64,000 nucleotides of DNA. It comes from an uncultured Bacteroidia bacterium (lineage in GTDB: Bacteria; Bacteroidota; Bacteroidia; Bacteroidales; UBA932). The notes under the pieces are model-generated. The model had not been told where the DNA came from, did not search any database, and saw only the letters and a list, made by a program, of their open reading frames with translations. The position numbers and the translations under genes are program-made. Numbering within the stretch: the stretch's first letter is position 1; the number at the start of each line of letters is the position of its first letter. Shown here piece by piece: positions 51,555 through 59,157 of this stretch. Where the stretch lies: NCBI GenBank assembly GCA_902782225.1, contig CACZMF010000010.1, positions 27,045 to 91,044 of the forward strand. The letters run 5' to 3'.

Positions 51555-54500
51555 ATTAGACGTGTTTTACCGGTTAATAGTTCCTGCATTACACCCTGTT
51601 TAATAAGAGAGTATTTGTTGCTTTGGGTCTGAAGGCTCTTAATCTCTTTGTCAATAGCAGTAAAGATGCTCGCAATAGCATTTTCCTCATCTATTGTAGT
51701 TGGAACCCTAACCTTCAGATGAGAATACTCTGCTATCCAATATCGTTTATGATCTATCATAGGGAAATCAATCATCTGCATAATGTCATAGACAAACCGC
51801 AGATTATGACGGCTTTTATCTCTAAGGCTGAGCATCTTCATTGCAGAAGATTTTGCTTTGAAAGGAAAATCCACATACTTGGATTCCGTAACAAAATCAT
51901 CAAAGATAATAACCGGTAATTTGTCATATATCCCATTATTCTCAGTTGTATAGCCAAGAACGAAAGTCTTGCCAGCAGTAAGAACAGGTATGCCGCTATC
52001 GACATAATCCGTGGACTTTACAAGATATGGTGTAGGCTGTTCATAAGAAAGAATCTCACCCAGTTCAAGCTCAACCCATTCTTCCGTAAACCCCGATAAT
52101 CTCATTTCTCCATTCAGCAATTGACGCATAATACTATCATCAATTGTCTCCTTTCCTGCCATTGCTTTTAGTAGAGTGTCGAGAGCGCCACTCAATTCGA
52201 CGATTTCGTTGTTGATTACGGGCAATGGCTTTGCATATCGCTCGTTTAGAATTGTTGTTCGACTTGATATGGACTCACAAACTCGCTTAATTTCCGCCTC
52301 GCTGCGTTCCTTCAGCTCCTTTAACCACTTATCGTTGACAACAAGGTCTCGAATGTCATCGGCCATGAAAGTATCGTATTTCTTTCGCACCTTCTCAGTC
52401 AACACCTCCACCAGCACAGTAAGTGCCTTGGAAACATCCTTCTTCTTGCCGCAGAGTTCCAGGTACTTATTCCAAACTTTAACAGTAGCAGTATCAACCT
52501 CGATGGTATGCTTCTTCTGTGCTGCGACGGCTTTCTTAACATTGGTCTCGTTCACCTTCTCCAGCATCTCGTAGAGACCCTCATCGAAGGCATCCGGATT
52601 CTCTTCCGGAAGAGAATCAATCTCGTCGGCAAGCTGCTCTACCTCGCCTCGCTTGGCAAGTATGCTGGCATAATCGGCAGAGAAGAACTTGTCCACCACA
52701 ACGCTCACCGGAAGCAGATCACACTCCAGATCCTCGAAGGTAGATTTCTTCTTGGTCTCTCTGAGAGCCACCTTCCAGCCGTCTCGGCTGACCATGTAGC
52801 AGTCATCCTGCATAGCCTCGGCCCAGTAGTTCATCAGGATCTCGTACACGTTGTATGGGTCAACCAGTTTGAGGTCGGCCTTGGCGCTTTCCAGCAGCAT
52901 TCCGCTCCAGCGCTCGATTAGGGTCTTGGGCTCGCACTCCTCCTTCACGGAGGCCAGCATATCGACGGCAACCTTCTGGCACCAGTCCTCAACTACCTTA
53001 GCATACAAGGCGTTCTGCTTCTGGTAGGAAGCATCGGCATTCACGGAACCGGAGATTCTGTCCGGAGCAGGTACGAGGCTGTAGTAGCCGTTTGCCTCTT
53101 TATGGAAGAGATGGTCTTTCAGGCTGGGGCAGGCTTCCCAGAGCGGAGCAAGCACTTCCTCCACATCGTGAGCAGGAAGACCACCGTGAAGGTGCGCATA
53201 GATGTCCTGGCGGATTTCTTTATCCTCAGGCACCACGTAACGCGGGATGTTGAGGTTGTAGTCGTTGGCCGCGATGTCTGCAAACGGAACGAACTTGGCG
53301 TAATGAGGGACGGCTTCGTGCGCTTCCCAGGTGTCCACGATCAGTTTGATGTCCTGCTCGCGGAGGCGGTTCTTGGCTCCGTCTTTCTGGAAACCTTCCT
53401 TGGCATCAATCATAAAGATACCCTTGGAACCAGCTGCGTGCTCCTTATCAATGATAATGATGCAAGCAGGGATACCGGTCCCGTAGAAGAGGTTTGCCGG
53501 CAGACCGATGATGCCGCTGATCCAGCGCTTCCGTACCAGGAACTTTCGGATTTCAGCCTCTGCGCCACCACGGAACAAAACGCCGTGAGGCAGGATACAG
53601 GCGGCATGTCCCTGGGTTTTCAGCGACTGGACGATATGCAGAAGGAAAGCGTAGTCACCGCAGCCGGGAGGCGGTACAGGGGCGAAGTTGTCCCCGAAGC
53701 CCCAGCGGCCGAAGATATCCTGCTCTTTGGCGGATTTGCGCCAGCCCTTCATCGAGAAGGGAGGATTTGCAACCACATAGTCGAAGGTCTGCAGGGTGGT
53801 ATCATTCTCCTTGTGGAGCGGGTCGTTGAGGGTATCGCCGTGGCGCAGCTCGGCATCGTCCACGCCGTGGATAATCATAGACATACGCGCCATACCGATG
53901 GTGGCCAAGTCTTTCTCCTGACCGTCGATACTCACGTTATGCTTGGCTTCAGCCTTGGCGCGAAGCAGCAGAGAGCCGGAGCCGCAGGTGGGGTCGTAGA
54001 TGGAAATCATCTGGCGCTCGTCCTTTCCGATGCCAATCACTTTGGCCATGATGCGGCTCACCTCGGCCGGCGTATAGAACTGGCCCTTACTCTTACCGGA
54101 TTCGGAAGCGAAGTTCTTCATCAGATACTCGTAAGCGTCACCGATGAGGTCATCGTCCGCCGCCCGGTTATTGGAGAAATCCAACTCCTCACGCTGGAAC
54201 ACGGCAATCAGCTTGCTCACCGTCTCAACCAGGTCCTTGCCCTTGCCCAGCTTGTTCTCGTCCGAGAAGTCCGCATTGGTAATGACTCCGGTAAGGCCGT
54301 TGGCTTCCGCCAACTTCTCCAGGATCTTGTTCATCTCCTCACCGATATTGGTCTTGCCCTTCAGCGCCACCATATCATCGAAGGAGCAACCCTCCGGCAC
54401 GTCGATGAGCATGTTGGAATCCTTCTTGGCCTTGTCCGAGATGTACTTCACGAACAACACCACCAGCACATAATCCTTGTACTGGCTGGCGTCCATACCG

Positions 54501-54562
54501 CCACGCAGCTCATCGCATCCGTCCCACAGGGCGCTGTAGAGTTGGGATTTTTTTATTGCCAT
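51551..54562 (-). CDS. hsdM: Fused Type I methylase-specificity protein (HsdM-HsdS) with a single recognition domain
   Basis: 1,003 residues. HsdM part: N-terminal helical domain (1-150), SAM motif IYDPTCGSGSLLLRA near 190, catalytic motif VANPPFSMKGW near 268. About 440-780 is a large helical region not found in a basic HsdM. From about 798 (RLSGFTEEWVELELGEIL) there is one HsdS-type target recognition domain and the closing coiled helix (IFTAIDKEIKSLQTQSNKYSLIKQGVMQELLTGKTRLI is spread over the end). A normal HsdS has two such domains; no separate hsdS is present here. One domain could work as a dimer reading a palindromic site. Follows the DUF2971 gene by 14 bases. Confidence 0.92.
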   Translation of the reverse strand: MAIKKSQLYSALWDGCDELRGGMDASQYKDYVLVVLFVKYISDKAKKDSNMLIDVPEGCSFDDMVALKGKTNIGEEMNKILEKLAEANGLTGVITNADFSDENKLGKGKDLVETVSKLIAVFQREELDFSNNRAADDDLIGDAYEYLMKNFASESGKSKGQFYTPAEVSRIMAKVIGIGKDERQMISIYDPTCGSGSLLLRAKAEAKHNVSIDGQEKDLATIGMARMSMIIHGVDDAELRHGDTLNDPLHKENDTTLQTFDYVVANPPFSMKGWRKSAKEQDIFGRWGFGDNFAPVPPPGCGDYAFLLHIVQSLKTQGHAACILPHGVLFRGGAEAEIRKFLVRKRWISGIIGLPANLFYGTGIPACIIIIDKEHAAGSKGIFMIDAKEGFQKDGAKNRLREQDIKLIVDTWEAHEAVPHYAKFVPFADIAANDYNLNIPRYVVPEDKEIRQDIYAHLHGGLPAHDVEEVLAPLWEACPSLKDHLFHKEANGYYSLVPAPDRISGSVNADASYQKQNALYAKVVEDWCQKVAVDMLASVKEECEPKTLIERWSGMLLESAKADLKLVDPYNVYEILMNYWAEAMQDDCYMVSRDGWKVALRETKKKSTFEDLECDLLPVSVVVDKFFSADYASILAKRGEVEQLADEIDSLPEENPDAFDEGLYEMLEKVNETNVKKAVAAQKKHTIEVDTATVKVWNKYLELCGKKKDVSKALTVLVEVLTEKVRKKYDTFMADDIRDLVVNDKWLKELKERSEAEIKRVCESISSRTTILNERYAKPLPVINNEIVELSGALDTLLKAMAGKETIDDSIMRQLLNGEMRLSGFTEEWVELELGEILSYEQPTPYLVKSTDYVDSGIPVLTAGKTFVLGYTTENNGIYDKLPVIIFDDFVTESKYVDFPFKAKSSAMKMLSLRDKSRHNLRFVYDIMQMIDFPMIDHKRYWIAEYSHLKVRVPTTIDEENAIASIFTAIDKEIKSLQTQSNKYSLIKQGVMQELLTGKTRLI

Positions 54563-54576
54563 ATTAACAAATAGAT

Positions 54577-55341
54577 CTATAAAACTTGAACCTCTTTTAA
54601 TCGAAAAGCTTCAGTGTCTACTTCCATCTTATATACTCTGATATTTGGATTGCACCTTCTCGCCTCAAGAATAACTTGCTCTTTTTGTTTTTTGTCTATT
54701 TCGATTCCTAAATAGAGGGATTCAAAACATTCGCCTCCAATATGAGGATATGCCCGAACTCTTTTCCAGTCAACTACTTCATTTCTTTTGGGTTTAAAGA
54801 GCGAAGCCATTATTGTTGGACTAGGATCTTCAAGAACGAGCCTCACTTCCTGCTCATGCGCCCAATTATTAGCTTTTGTAGAAAGCAAATAATGAAAATA
54901 ATCCTTTGAATCGTTGAAATAGTCAGGTTTCTCAGCGACATCCCGGTACTGTACCTCAATCACCTTTGCGCCTATGTAAAAGCTACATTGAATCTTTGAA
55001 AGATAGCTTTTAGCTTTTTCTATATTGAGACCAATACAGACACCCATATGTTTGCTGTAATACGCCCACATAGGTACTGAGTTATGAAGTTTCGACAAGC
55101 TACATATCCATGCTCTATTCCTGAGATTCGACATATCTTTTTCTCCTTTGTCTTTGAGAAAAGATGCTGGAGGCCAATTATGTTCATTGACTGGCACATT
55201 AGAGAAATCAATTAACGCAGGATGGCAATCGAATGGATCATTCAATTGCGTAGCATTGGTGAATTGAAGATTGCTGTTGCGCAGCATTGCCAATCCACCT
55301 TTGACGTCTAGATACTTATATAACCAGACATTACTTGCCAT
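54577..55341 (-). CDS. DUF2971-family protein
   Basis: 254 residues. Typical DUF2971 pieces: VWLYKYLDVKGGLAMLRNSNLQFTNATQLNDPFDCHP at the start (spread over 5-42), WICSLSKLHNSVPMWAYYSKHMGVCIGL, and KANNWAHEQEVRLVL. The fold is thought to be an ADP-ribosyltransferase-like or sensor domain, but activity is unproven. First gene of the restriction cluster, 14 bases before the HsdM-S fusion, so it is probably part of the operon and may be a further defence component. Confidence 0.82.
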   Translation of the reverse strand: MASNVWLYKYLDVKGGLAMLRNSNLQFTNATQLNDPFDCHPALIDFSNVPVNEHNWPPASFLKDKGEKDMSNLRNRAWICSLSKLHNSVPMWAYYSKHMGVCIGLNIEKAKSYLSKIQCSFYIGAKVIEVQYRDVAEKPDYFNDSKDYFHYLLSTKANNWAHEQEVRLVLEDPSPTIMASLFKPKRNEVVDWKRVRAYPHIGGECFESLYLGIEIDKKQKEQVILEARRCNPNIRVYKMEVDTEAFRLKEVQVL

Positions 55342-55505
55342 AGGAGCATAGTTTAGTTCTGCGATTTAGCTAAAGCTTTTTTGTCGGTGTTGCTAATAAG
55401 CAAATTTAACGCTTTTTTATGTAAAAGCGTATAAGTTTGTGAAACAAAAAGAAAGCGCCAAAGATAATTGACGGACGGTTGTCAGAAAAAATGACTCCAA
55501 AATAC

Positions 55506-55536
55506 AAAAAGCCCAGATGCGTGAATGCATCGAGGC
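55506..55536 (-). terminator. Hairpin terminator, first of three alike
   Basis: GCCCAGATGC / GCATCGAGGC with a T-run on the minus strand. It resembles the hairpins at 55907-55938 and 57543-57574 and follows (on the minus strand) the amidase-tail copy at 55559. Confidence 0.65.
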
Positions 55537-55558
55537 AGTGGGATAGGGAGGGGCGGAA

Positions 55559-55703
55559 TTACAGCGGCTCGTTGGCCCGCTGGTTAATGAAGTCTATGAT
55601 GCCGTCCACGTGGAGGGCGATGATGGCTTTTTTGCCTTCGTCGGATTCCAGAAAGGCGAGGCTGTGACCGTAATACGTGTAGGCGCACCAGCCGGTGGCA
55701 TAA
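55559..55703 (-). pseudogene. Remnant of a peptidoglycan amidase C-terminus, copy 1
   Basis: Reads ATGWCAYTYYGHSLAF and continues EGKKAIIALHVDGIIDFINQRANEPL before a stop at 55559. The same 3' segment recurs at 55961. Upstream of ATGW the frame is unrelated and ends in a 28-bp palindrome. Copy 2 shows that this tail belonged to an N-acetylmuramoyl-L-alanine amidase-like gene. Confidence 0.55.
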
Positions 55704-55734
55704 TCGTGTAAAACACAGGGAATAAATATGAATG

Positions 55735-55762
55735 ACCATTTTCGTGAGGTCACGAAAATGGT
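55735..55762. repeat. Perfect 13-bp-arm palindrome
   Basis: ACCATTTTCGTGA / TCACGAAAATGGT separated by two bases. It is located where the amidase-tail homology breaks, so it may be an insertion scar or regulator site. No T-run follows. Confidence 0.6.
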
Positions 55763-55814
55763 TCGATTGGGTATCGGCATCGCCTTCCATGATGAGCAGG
55801 AATACAAGGTCTAG

Positions 55815-55895
55815 ATTTCGACAATTTTACCAGATAAACCAACTGAATTTCGACAATTTTACCCAGAAAACCTATTAGATTTCGACATTTTTACC
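55815..55895. repeat. Three 17-bp repeats with 32-bp period
   Basis: ATTTCGACAATTTTACC or one-base variants start at 55815, 55847 and 55879, with non-identical spacers of 15 bases. The pattern resembles multiple transposase-binding repeats near ends of IS21-type elements; this is recalled, no transposase is present. Too short and too few to be a CRISPR array. Confidence 0.6.
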
Positions 55896-55906
55896 CGTTA
55901 GAGCAC

Positions 55907-55938
55907 AAAAAAGCCCCGACACGGTTTGGTGTCGAGGC
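55907..55938 (-). terminator. Hairpin terminator, second of three alike
   Basis: GCCCCGACAC / GTGTCGAGGC with a run of A on the plus strand (T on the minus strand). It follows the amidase-tail copy at 55961. Confidence 0.7.
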
Positions 55939-55960
55939 GGAGGGATAGGGCGGGGTGGAA

Positions 55961-56180
55961 TTACAGCGGCTCGTTGGCTCTTTGCTGGATGAAGTCTATG
56001 ATGCCGTCCACGTGGAGGGCGATGATGGCTTTTTTGCCTTCGTCAGATTCCAGGAAGGCGAGACTGTGGCCGTAATAGGTGTAGGCGCACTAGCCGGTAG
56101 CGTTATGCCATTTCTTACCGTTGCCGGCGGCGTTTACGTGGATGGAGATGATATACACTTCCAACTGGGGCCGGGCCTTG
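55961..56180 (-). pseudogene. Remnant of an N-acetylmuramoyl-L-alanine amidase, copy 2 with nonsense codon
   Basis: On the minus strand: VYIISIHVNAAGNGKKWHNATG, then TAG where copy 1 has Trp (TGG), then CAYTYYGHSLAFLESDEGKK and on to RANEPL. The SIHVNAAGNG strand is the characteristic zinc-ligand region of amidase_3-type enzymes. The N-terminal half is missing. Typical of prophage lysis genes or their decay. Confidence 0.6.
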
Positions 56181-56301
56181 AACTAGAGATTAGATTTTTG
56201 AGGATAATGATGCACTGCTATTGCAAAAAACACCTCTAATACATATCTTTGTGTATCTGGTTCTCCATCCATGATCAAATGGAACTGTAATACGTGTAGA
56301 T

Positions 56302-56457
56302 ATGGATTGTGTAAGGTTGAGGGCTCAGACAGTTCCAGTGTCAAACCCGGTTTCTTTTGAAGAACATACCGCCTACCTTGTCCTTCGCCAAGATGACGAA
56401 GGTGGTATTGGCTTTCATACCCCGGCCTTCCCAATCTCAAAGGACGGGAATATATGA
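56302..56457 (+). CDS. Possible small ORF coupled to the nuclease-like gene
   Basis: 51 residues from ATG 56302; its TGA overlaps the ATG of the next gene (ATGA), which suggests coupling. The latter half (FEEHTAYLVLRQDDEGGIGF) reads like a folded beta region. No known domain. It could equally be the tail of a broken larger gene. Confidence 0.4.
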   Translation: MDCVRLRAQTVPVSNPVSFEEHTAYLVLRQDDEGGIGFHTPAFPISKDGNI

Positions 56458-56990
56458 TTATTAGTGACTTACGCCGGGAAGATAATTATCAAGAATACTT
56501 AAGGTTGTTAAATAACCCCAATTATGTAGACGTCCTTTTTGATGATGTTTCAGGCGGTGTGAGTGCTGTACATCGTGATCATCAATTTGATTCTCAAATC
56601 GGCGCCTTTGGAATAAAAAAAGGAGACTATGAAAAGATAGCCGTTAATACTCTTCGAGATAGAGGACACGCTGTCATCCTTGAATCTGAAATAGCTCCGG
56701 ATGGCATTATGAGTCCTGATGGATTTATAGATGGAACCATTATGGACATTAAAGCAATTGAAGGACATGGGAAATGGGCAATAAAAGACAAACTCCATAT
56801 TGCTACCAAACAAGGGGCTTCTTGTGTAATACTGTATTTTCACGACAAGGAGTTATACTCCTATGAAAGAATAGAAGACGGATGGGTCAAGTATTTAAAT
56901 GATCAGGCTTCCCAGAAATATAATAACAGCATAGAGCGAGTAATATGTATAGTGGGCGAGGATATTCAAGAGTTTAGCATCCCTAAATAA
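56454..56990 (+). CDS. Toxin-like nuclease domain, similar to CdiA/MuF C-terminal nucleases
   Basis: 178 residues. Layout: a lead-in (DVLFDDVSGGVSAVHRDHQFD), then KGDYEKIAVNTLRDRGHAVILESE, SPDGFIDGTIMDIKAIEG and KDKLHIATKQGASCVILYF. The D-x-K of MDIKAIEG plus upstream acids and the later Gln/His region suggest a PD-(D/E)XK-like RNase as found at the C-termini of contact-dependent inhibition toxins and phage MuF proteins. The lead-in segment is what precedes such domains in Bacteroidales phage head proteins, so this is probably a detached piece. No immunity gene is evident downstream. A terminator follows directly. Confidence 0.6.
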   Translation: MIISDLRREDNYQEYLRLLNNPNYVDVLFDDVSGGVSAVHRDHQFDSQIGAFGIKKGDYEKIAVNTLRDRGHAVILESEIAPDGIMSPDGFIDGTIMDIKAIEGHGKWAIKDKLHIATKQGASCVILYFHDKELYSYERIEDGWVKYLNDQASQKYNNSIERVICIVGEDIQEFSIPK

Positions 56991-57018
56991 TAAAACCGCC
57001 TTGCGGCGGTCTTATTTG
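56986..57018 (+). terminator. Intrinsic terminator after the nuclease-like gene
   Basis: CCGCC-TTGC-GGCGG with flanking AATAA / TTATT pairing, at the stop of the 56454 gene. Confidence 0.75.
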
Positions 57019-57089
57019 AAGGTTCAAAGGGGACAAGCCCCGAGGACCCATCCCCCCTTCTTTTGCAAAGATATAAATAAAACTGTGAT

Positions 57090-57400
57090 TTACAAACTAT
57101 TTGTCACCATCCTCTTGAAATACTCCCTCAGCGCCTCGTCCTCGCAGTACACGAAACAGCCCTTCTGGCCACGTGTGAGCAGGGTTTTGTAGGTATTGAG
57201 AATGAGCCGGCGGGCCAGGTCGTCGCTTGCTCCGCGGATGCCGGAAGATTTATCGTCCCTGGAGATCGCCTCCTTGTTTGTGCGCACCAGACCGCTTAGT
57301 GGATCATACGTTAGGTCTTTTCCAATCAAAACCCCGACGTAGTCAAATTCCAGCCCTTGGGCCGTGTGGCGAATACGTATTGTATTATATAAGCGGAGGT
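57090..57400 (-). pseudogene. C-terminal fragment of a DUF2075 helicase-like protein
   Basis: The frame carries IRHTAQGLEFDYVGVLIGKDL and later NTYKTLLTRGQKGCFVYCEDEALREYFK, the closing motifs of DUF2075 (Schlafen-like ATPase/helicase) proteins. The N-terminal ATPase part is absent; upstream is a T-rich hairpin region. A decayed remnant, probably of another mobile element. Confidence 0.65.
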
Positions 57401-57542
57401 CAAAAAATAAAAGCCGCCAGGTAGCGACTTTTCAATGAGGCTCGGATCAAGTTGCCTTGAGAGGGTTGTCATCCCTTCAAACGAAGTTCCTCTTCGACGA
57501 GCAAATGTAGCGTCTTTTTCTGGAAACACAAAACAATTTCAC

Positions 57543-57574
57543 AAAAAAGCCCCGACACCATTTGGTATCGAGGC
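57543..57574 (-). terminator. Hairpin terminator, third of three alike
   Basis: GCCCCGACACCA / TGGTATCGAGGC with T-run on the minus strand, ending the 57598 lipoprotein gene. Confidence 0.7.
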
Positions 57575-57597
57575 AGAGGGACAGGCTGCAGCAACTC

Positions 57598-58194
57598 CTA
57601 CTTCACCTCGCCGAGCATCTCCTTCACGCTCACGCCCACGCCGATGAATTTCTCGCCGTAGTCTTTCTTGAACTTCTGGAAGTAGGCCTTGTGGCCGGCG
57701 GTGATATTGAACCACTTTCCGTCGTGCTTGTAGAGGTACATGACCGTGGCAGCCGGTTTGTCGGCGGTGGGAGGAGTGGTGATTTCTTCGCCCAGCTCAT
57801 CGCCCGAGATGCCTTTGGCCTTGTAAACCGTGCCGCCTTCGGCCGCCTTCTTCACGGCAGCATAGACCTGCTGCAGATAGTCCTGGACCTTTGCCGCCGG
57901 GATGGCAGTGATGTCCGGTCCGGTGTAGAAATAGGCAGCGTCCTTCATCGGCTTGCTCTCCGAGCGGGGGTCAGTGAGCAGTTCACCGATTTCCGACGCA
58001 AAAGAAGGCACGAGGGCATCGCTTTCCAGGCCGGCGAAAGCGAATTTGTCGCCTATGGAGAGCTTGCTCTTGGCAGCAGCCGGAGCCTCTTTTTTGCCGT
58101 TTTCGGCGCCTTCGGAAGACTTGTTCTGATTGCTGTTGCCGCCGCAGGACAGCAGGAGCGCCGCCGCTGCAATGAGGAATAATACTTTTTTCAT
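57598..58194 (-). CDS. Lipoprotein of unknown function
   Basis: 198 residues. Lipoprotein signal ending LLLSC-GGNS, followed by a low-complexity linker rich in Asn, Ser, Lys, Glu and Ala (about 22-45). The folded part (LSIGDKFAFAGLESDALVPSFASEIGELL and later AATVMYLYKHDGKWFNIT) has no domain I recognise. Own promoter element at 58238-58245 and own terminator. Confidence 0.75.
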   Translation of the reverse strand: MKKVLFLIAAAALLLSCGGNSNQNKSSEGAENGKKEAPAAAKSKLSIGDKFAFAGLESDALVPSFASEIGELLTDPRSESKPMKDAAYFYTGPDITAIPAAKVQDYLQQVYAAVKKAAEGGTVYKAKGISGDELGEEITTPPTADKPAATVMYLYKHDGKWFNITAGHKAYFQKFKKDYGEKFIGVGVSVKEMLGEVK

Positions 58195-58237
58195 GATTGA
58201 CAGTTAATTAGTTATTATTGTTCGACCGTGTTCTGTG

Positions 58238-58245
58238 CAAATATA
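58238..58245 (-). promoter_or_regulatory. -7 element for the 57598 lipoprotein gene
   Basis: TATATTTG on the minus strand, 44 bases before the ATG. Confidence 0.5.
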
Positions 58246-58269
58246 AGACTTTTCACGTAAAAATGCATA

Positions 58270-58959
58270 TCAGTCTATCTCCCGCCGGTCGTCTTCCCAG
58301 TCGTGGTCCACTTCCATGTCCGGCGCATCTATGGGAGCGGCATCGAACTCCTGGACGGGGCACAGCAGTTCGCTCGCGCTCATCTCCTCGATGATTTCCT
58401 GGAGATGGGAAGGCAGTTTCGGGAAGAGGTCATAGCCGATGCGGCGTTCCAGCCAGTTGACGCTATGGCTGTAGTCCCAGATCTTCCCGGAGGCGGGTAT
58501 GCCTTCCCGGGGGATGAGGAATGCTATGGATTTCCAGCCAAGCGAGCCCCTGGTCTTCTTGCAGATGGCAACGAACCATCCGGCATCGTGCGGCCCCCAG
58601 ACAATGTCCACGGGCGCTTTCGGCCTTTCAGAGGCCCAGGCCGCACGCAGGTCCGGCACCGGGGCCGGCACTCCCCTGCCGTCCGGCCCTGCGGCACTGG
58701 CCATACTCCAGAGCGGAGCGGCATCGAGGGAATCGGCGCCGTGCCATCCCACGGAGTCCTGCCACACCACAGGATCCACTTGTCCGTCCAGGCGCCGGGG
58801 AAGGCCGGTGGGAGGCTGCCTTCGCAGCGCCCGGGCCCTGATCCGGGCCGGGCGCAGGACCTCCTGGGGCACAGCCCGGCCGGCCCGGCCAAAAGATGGC
58901 GGCGGCCAGCCCGCGCAAAGCCCCAGCAATACTGCAACGCACAATAGAACCCTTCGCAT
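58270..58959 (-). CDS. Hypothetical exported protein
   Basis: 229 residues starting MRRVLLCVAVLLGLCAG, a signal-like segment. The middle is Arg/Pro-rich (about 25-100), then a globular part with APVDIVWGPHDAGWFVAICKK and GKIWDYSHSVNWLERRIGYDLFPKLPSHLQEII. An acidic tail (MEVDHDWEDDRREID) ends it. No domain recognised. A TATATTTG box at 58980-58987 lies 20 bases upstream. Confidence 0.6.
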   Translation of the reverse strand: MRRVLLCVAVLLGLCAGWPPPSFGRAGRAVPQEVLRPARIRARALRRQPPTGLPRRLDGQVDPVVWQDSVGWHGADSLDAAPLWSMASAAGPDGRGVPAPVPDLRAAWASERPKAPVDIVWGPHDAGWFVAICKKTRGSLGWKSIAFLIPREGIPASGKIWDYSHSVNWLERRIGYDLFPKLPSHLQEIIEEMSASELLCPVQEFDAAPIDAPDMEVDHDWEDDRREID

Positions 58960-58979
58960 ATAAATGCCCTATTCTGAAG

Positions 58980-58987
58980 CAAATATA
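58980..58987 (-). promoter_or_regulatory. -7 element for the 58270 gene
   Basis: TATATTTG on the minus strand just before the ATG at 58959. Confidence 0.4.
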
Positions 58988-59082
58988 AGCATAATATCCC
59001 ATCCCCCGCCAGCGTGGCCCACAGATTTCGCCATGGTCTGCTACTGATGGCGGGCTTGCTTGGCGGGTTCCCCTGACGGATT

Positions 59083-59157
59083 TCGGGCCCAAAGTCGTCA
59101 GGATGTGGTGGTTTGGAGGCATTCTGACGGATTTTTGCCAACAATCCGTCAGAATGA
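59083..59157. repeat. Dispersed palindromic intergenic repeat, copy 2
   Basis: Contains CTGACGGATTT / AAAGTCGTCAGGA and the palindrome ATTCTGACGGATT / AATCCGTCAGAAT. Same half-sites as at 33165-33290. The second palindrome abuts the stop of the 59158 gene and could work as a terminator-like stem. Confidence 0.7.

Noticed and set aside
55815-55895. CRISPR array
   Set aside because: 17-bp repeats and 15-bp gaps are too short, three copies only, no cas genes.
56183-56440. An 85-residue minus-strand frame
   Set aside because: No motif, and it is opposite a frame that couples to the nuclease-like gene.
57001-57089. tRNA-like segment suggested by GGTTCAAAGGG
   Set aside because: No cloverleaf can be formed with the flanking bases, and no anticodon arm is present.
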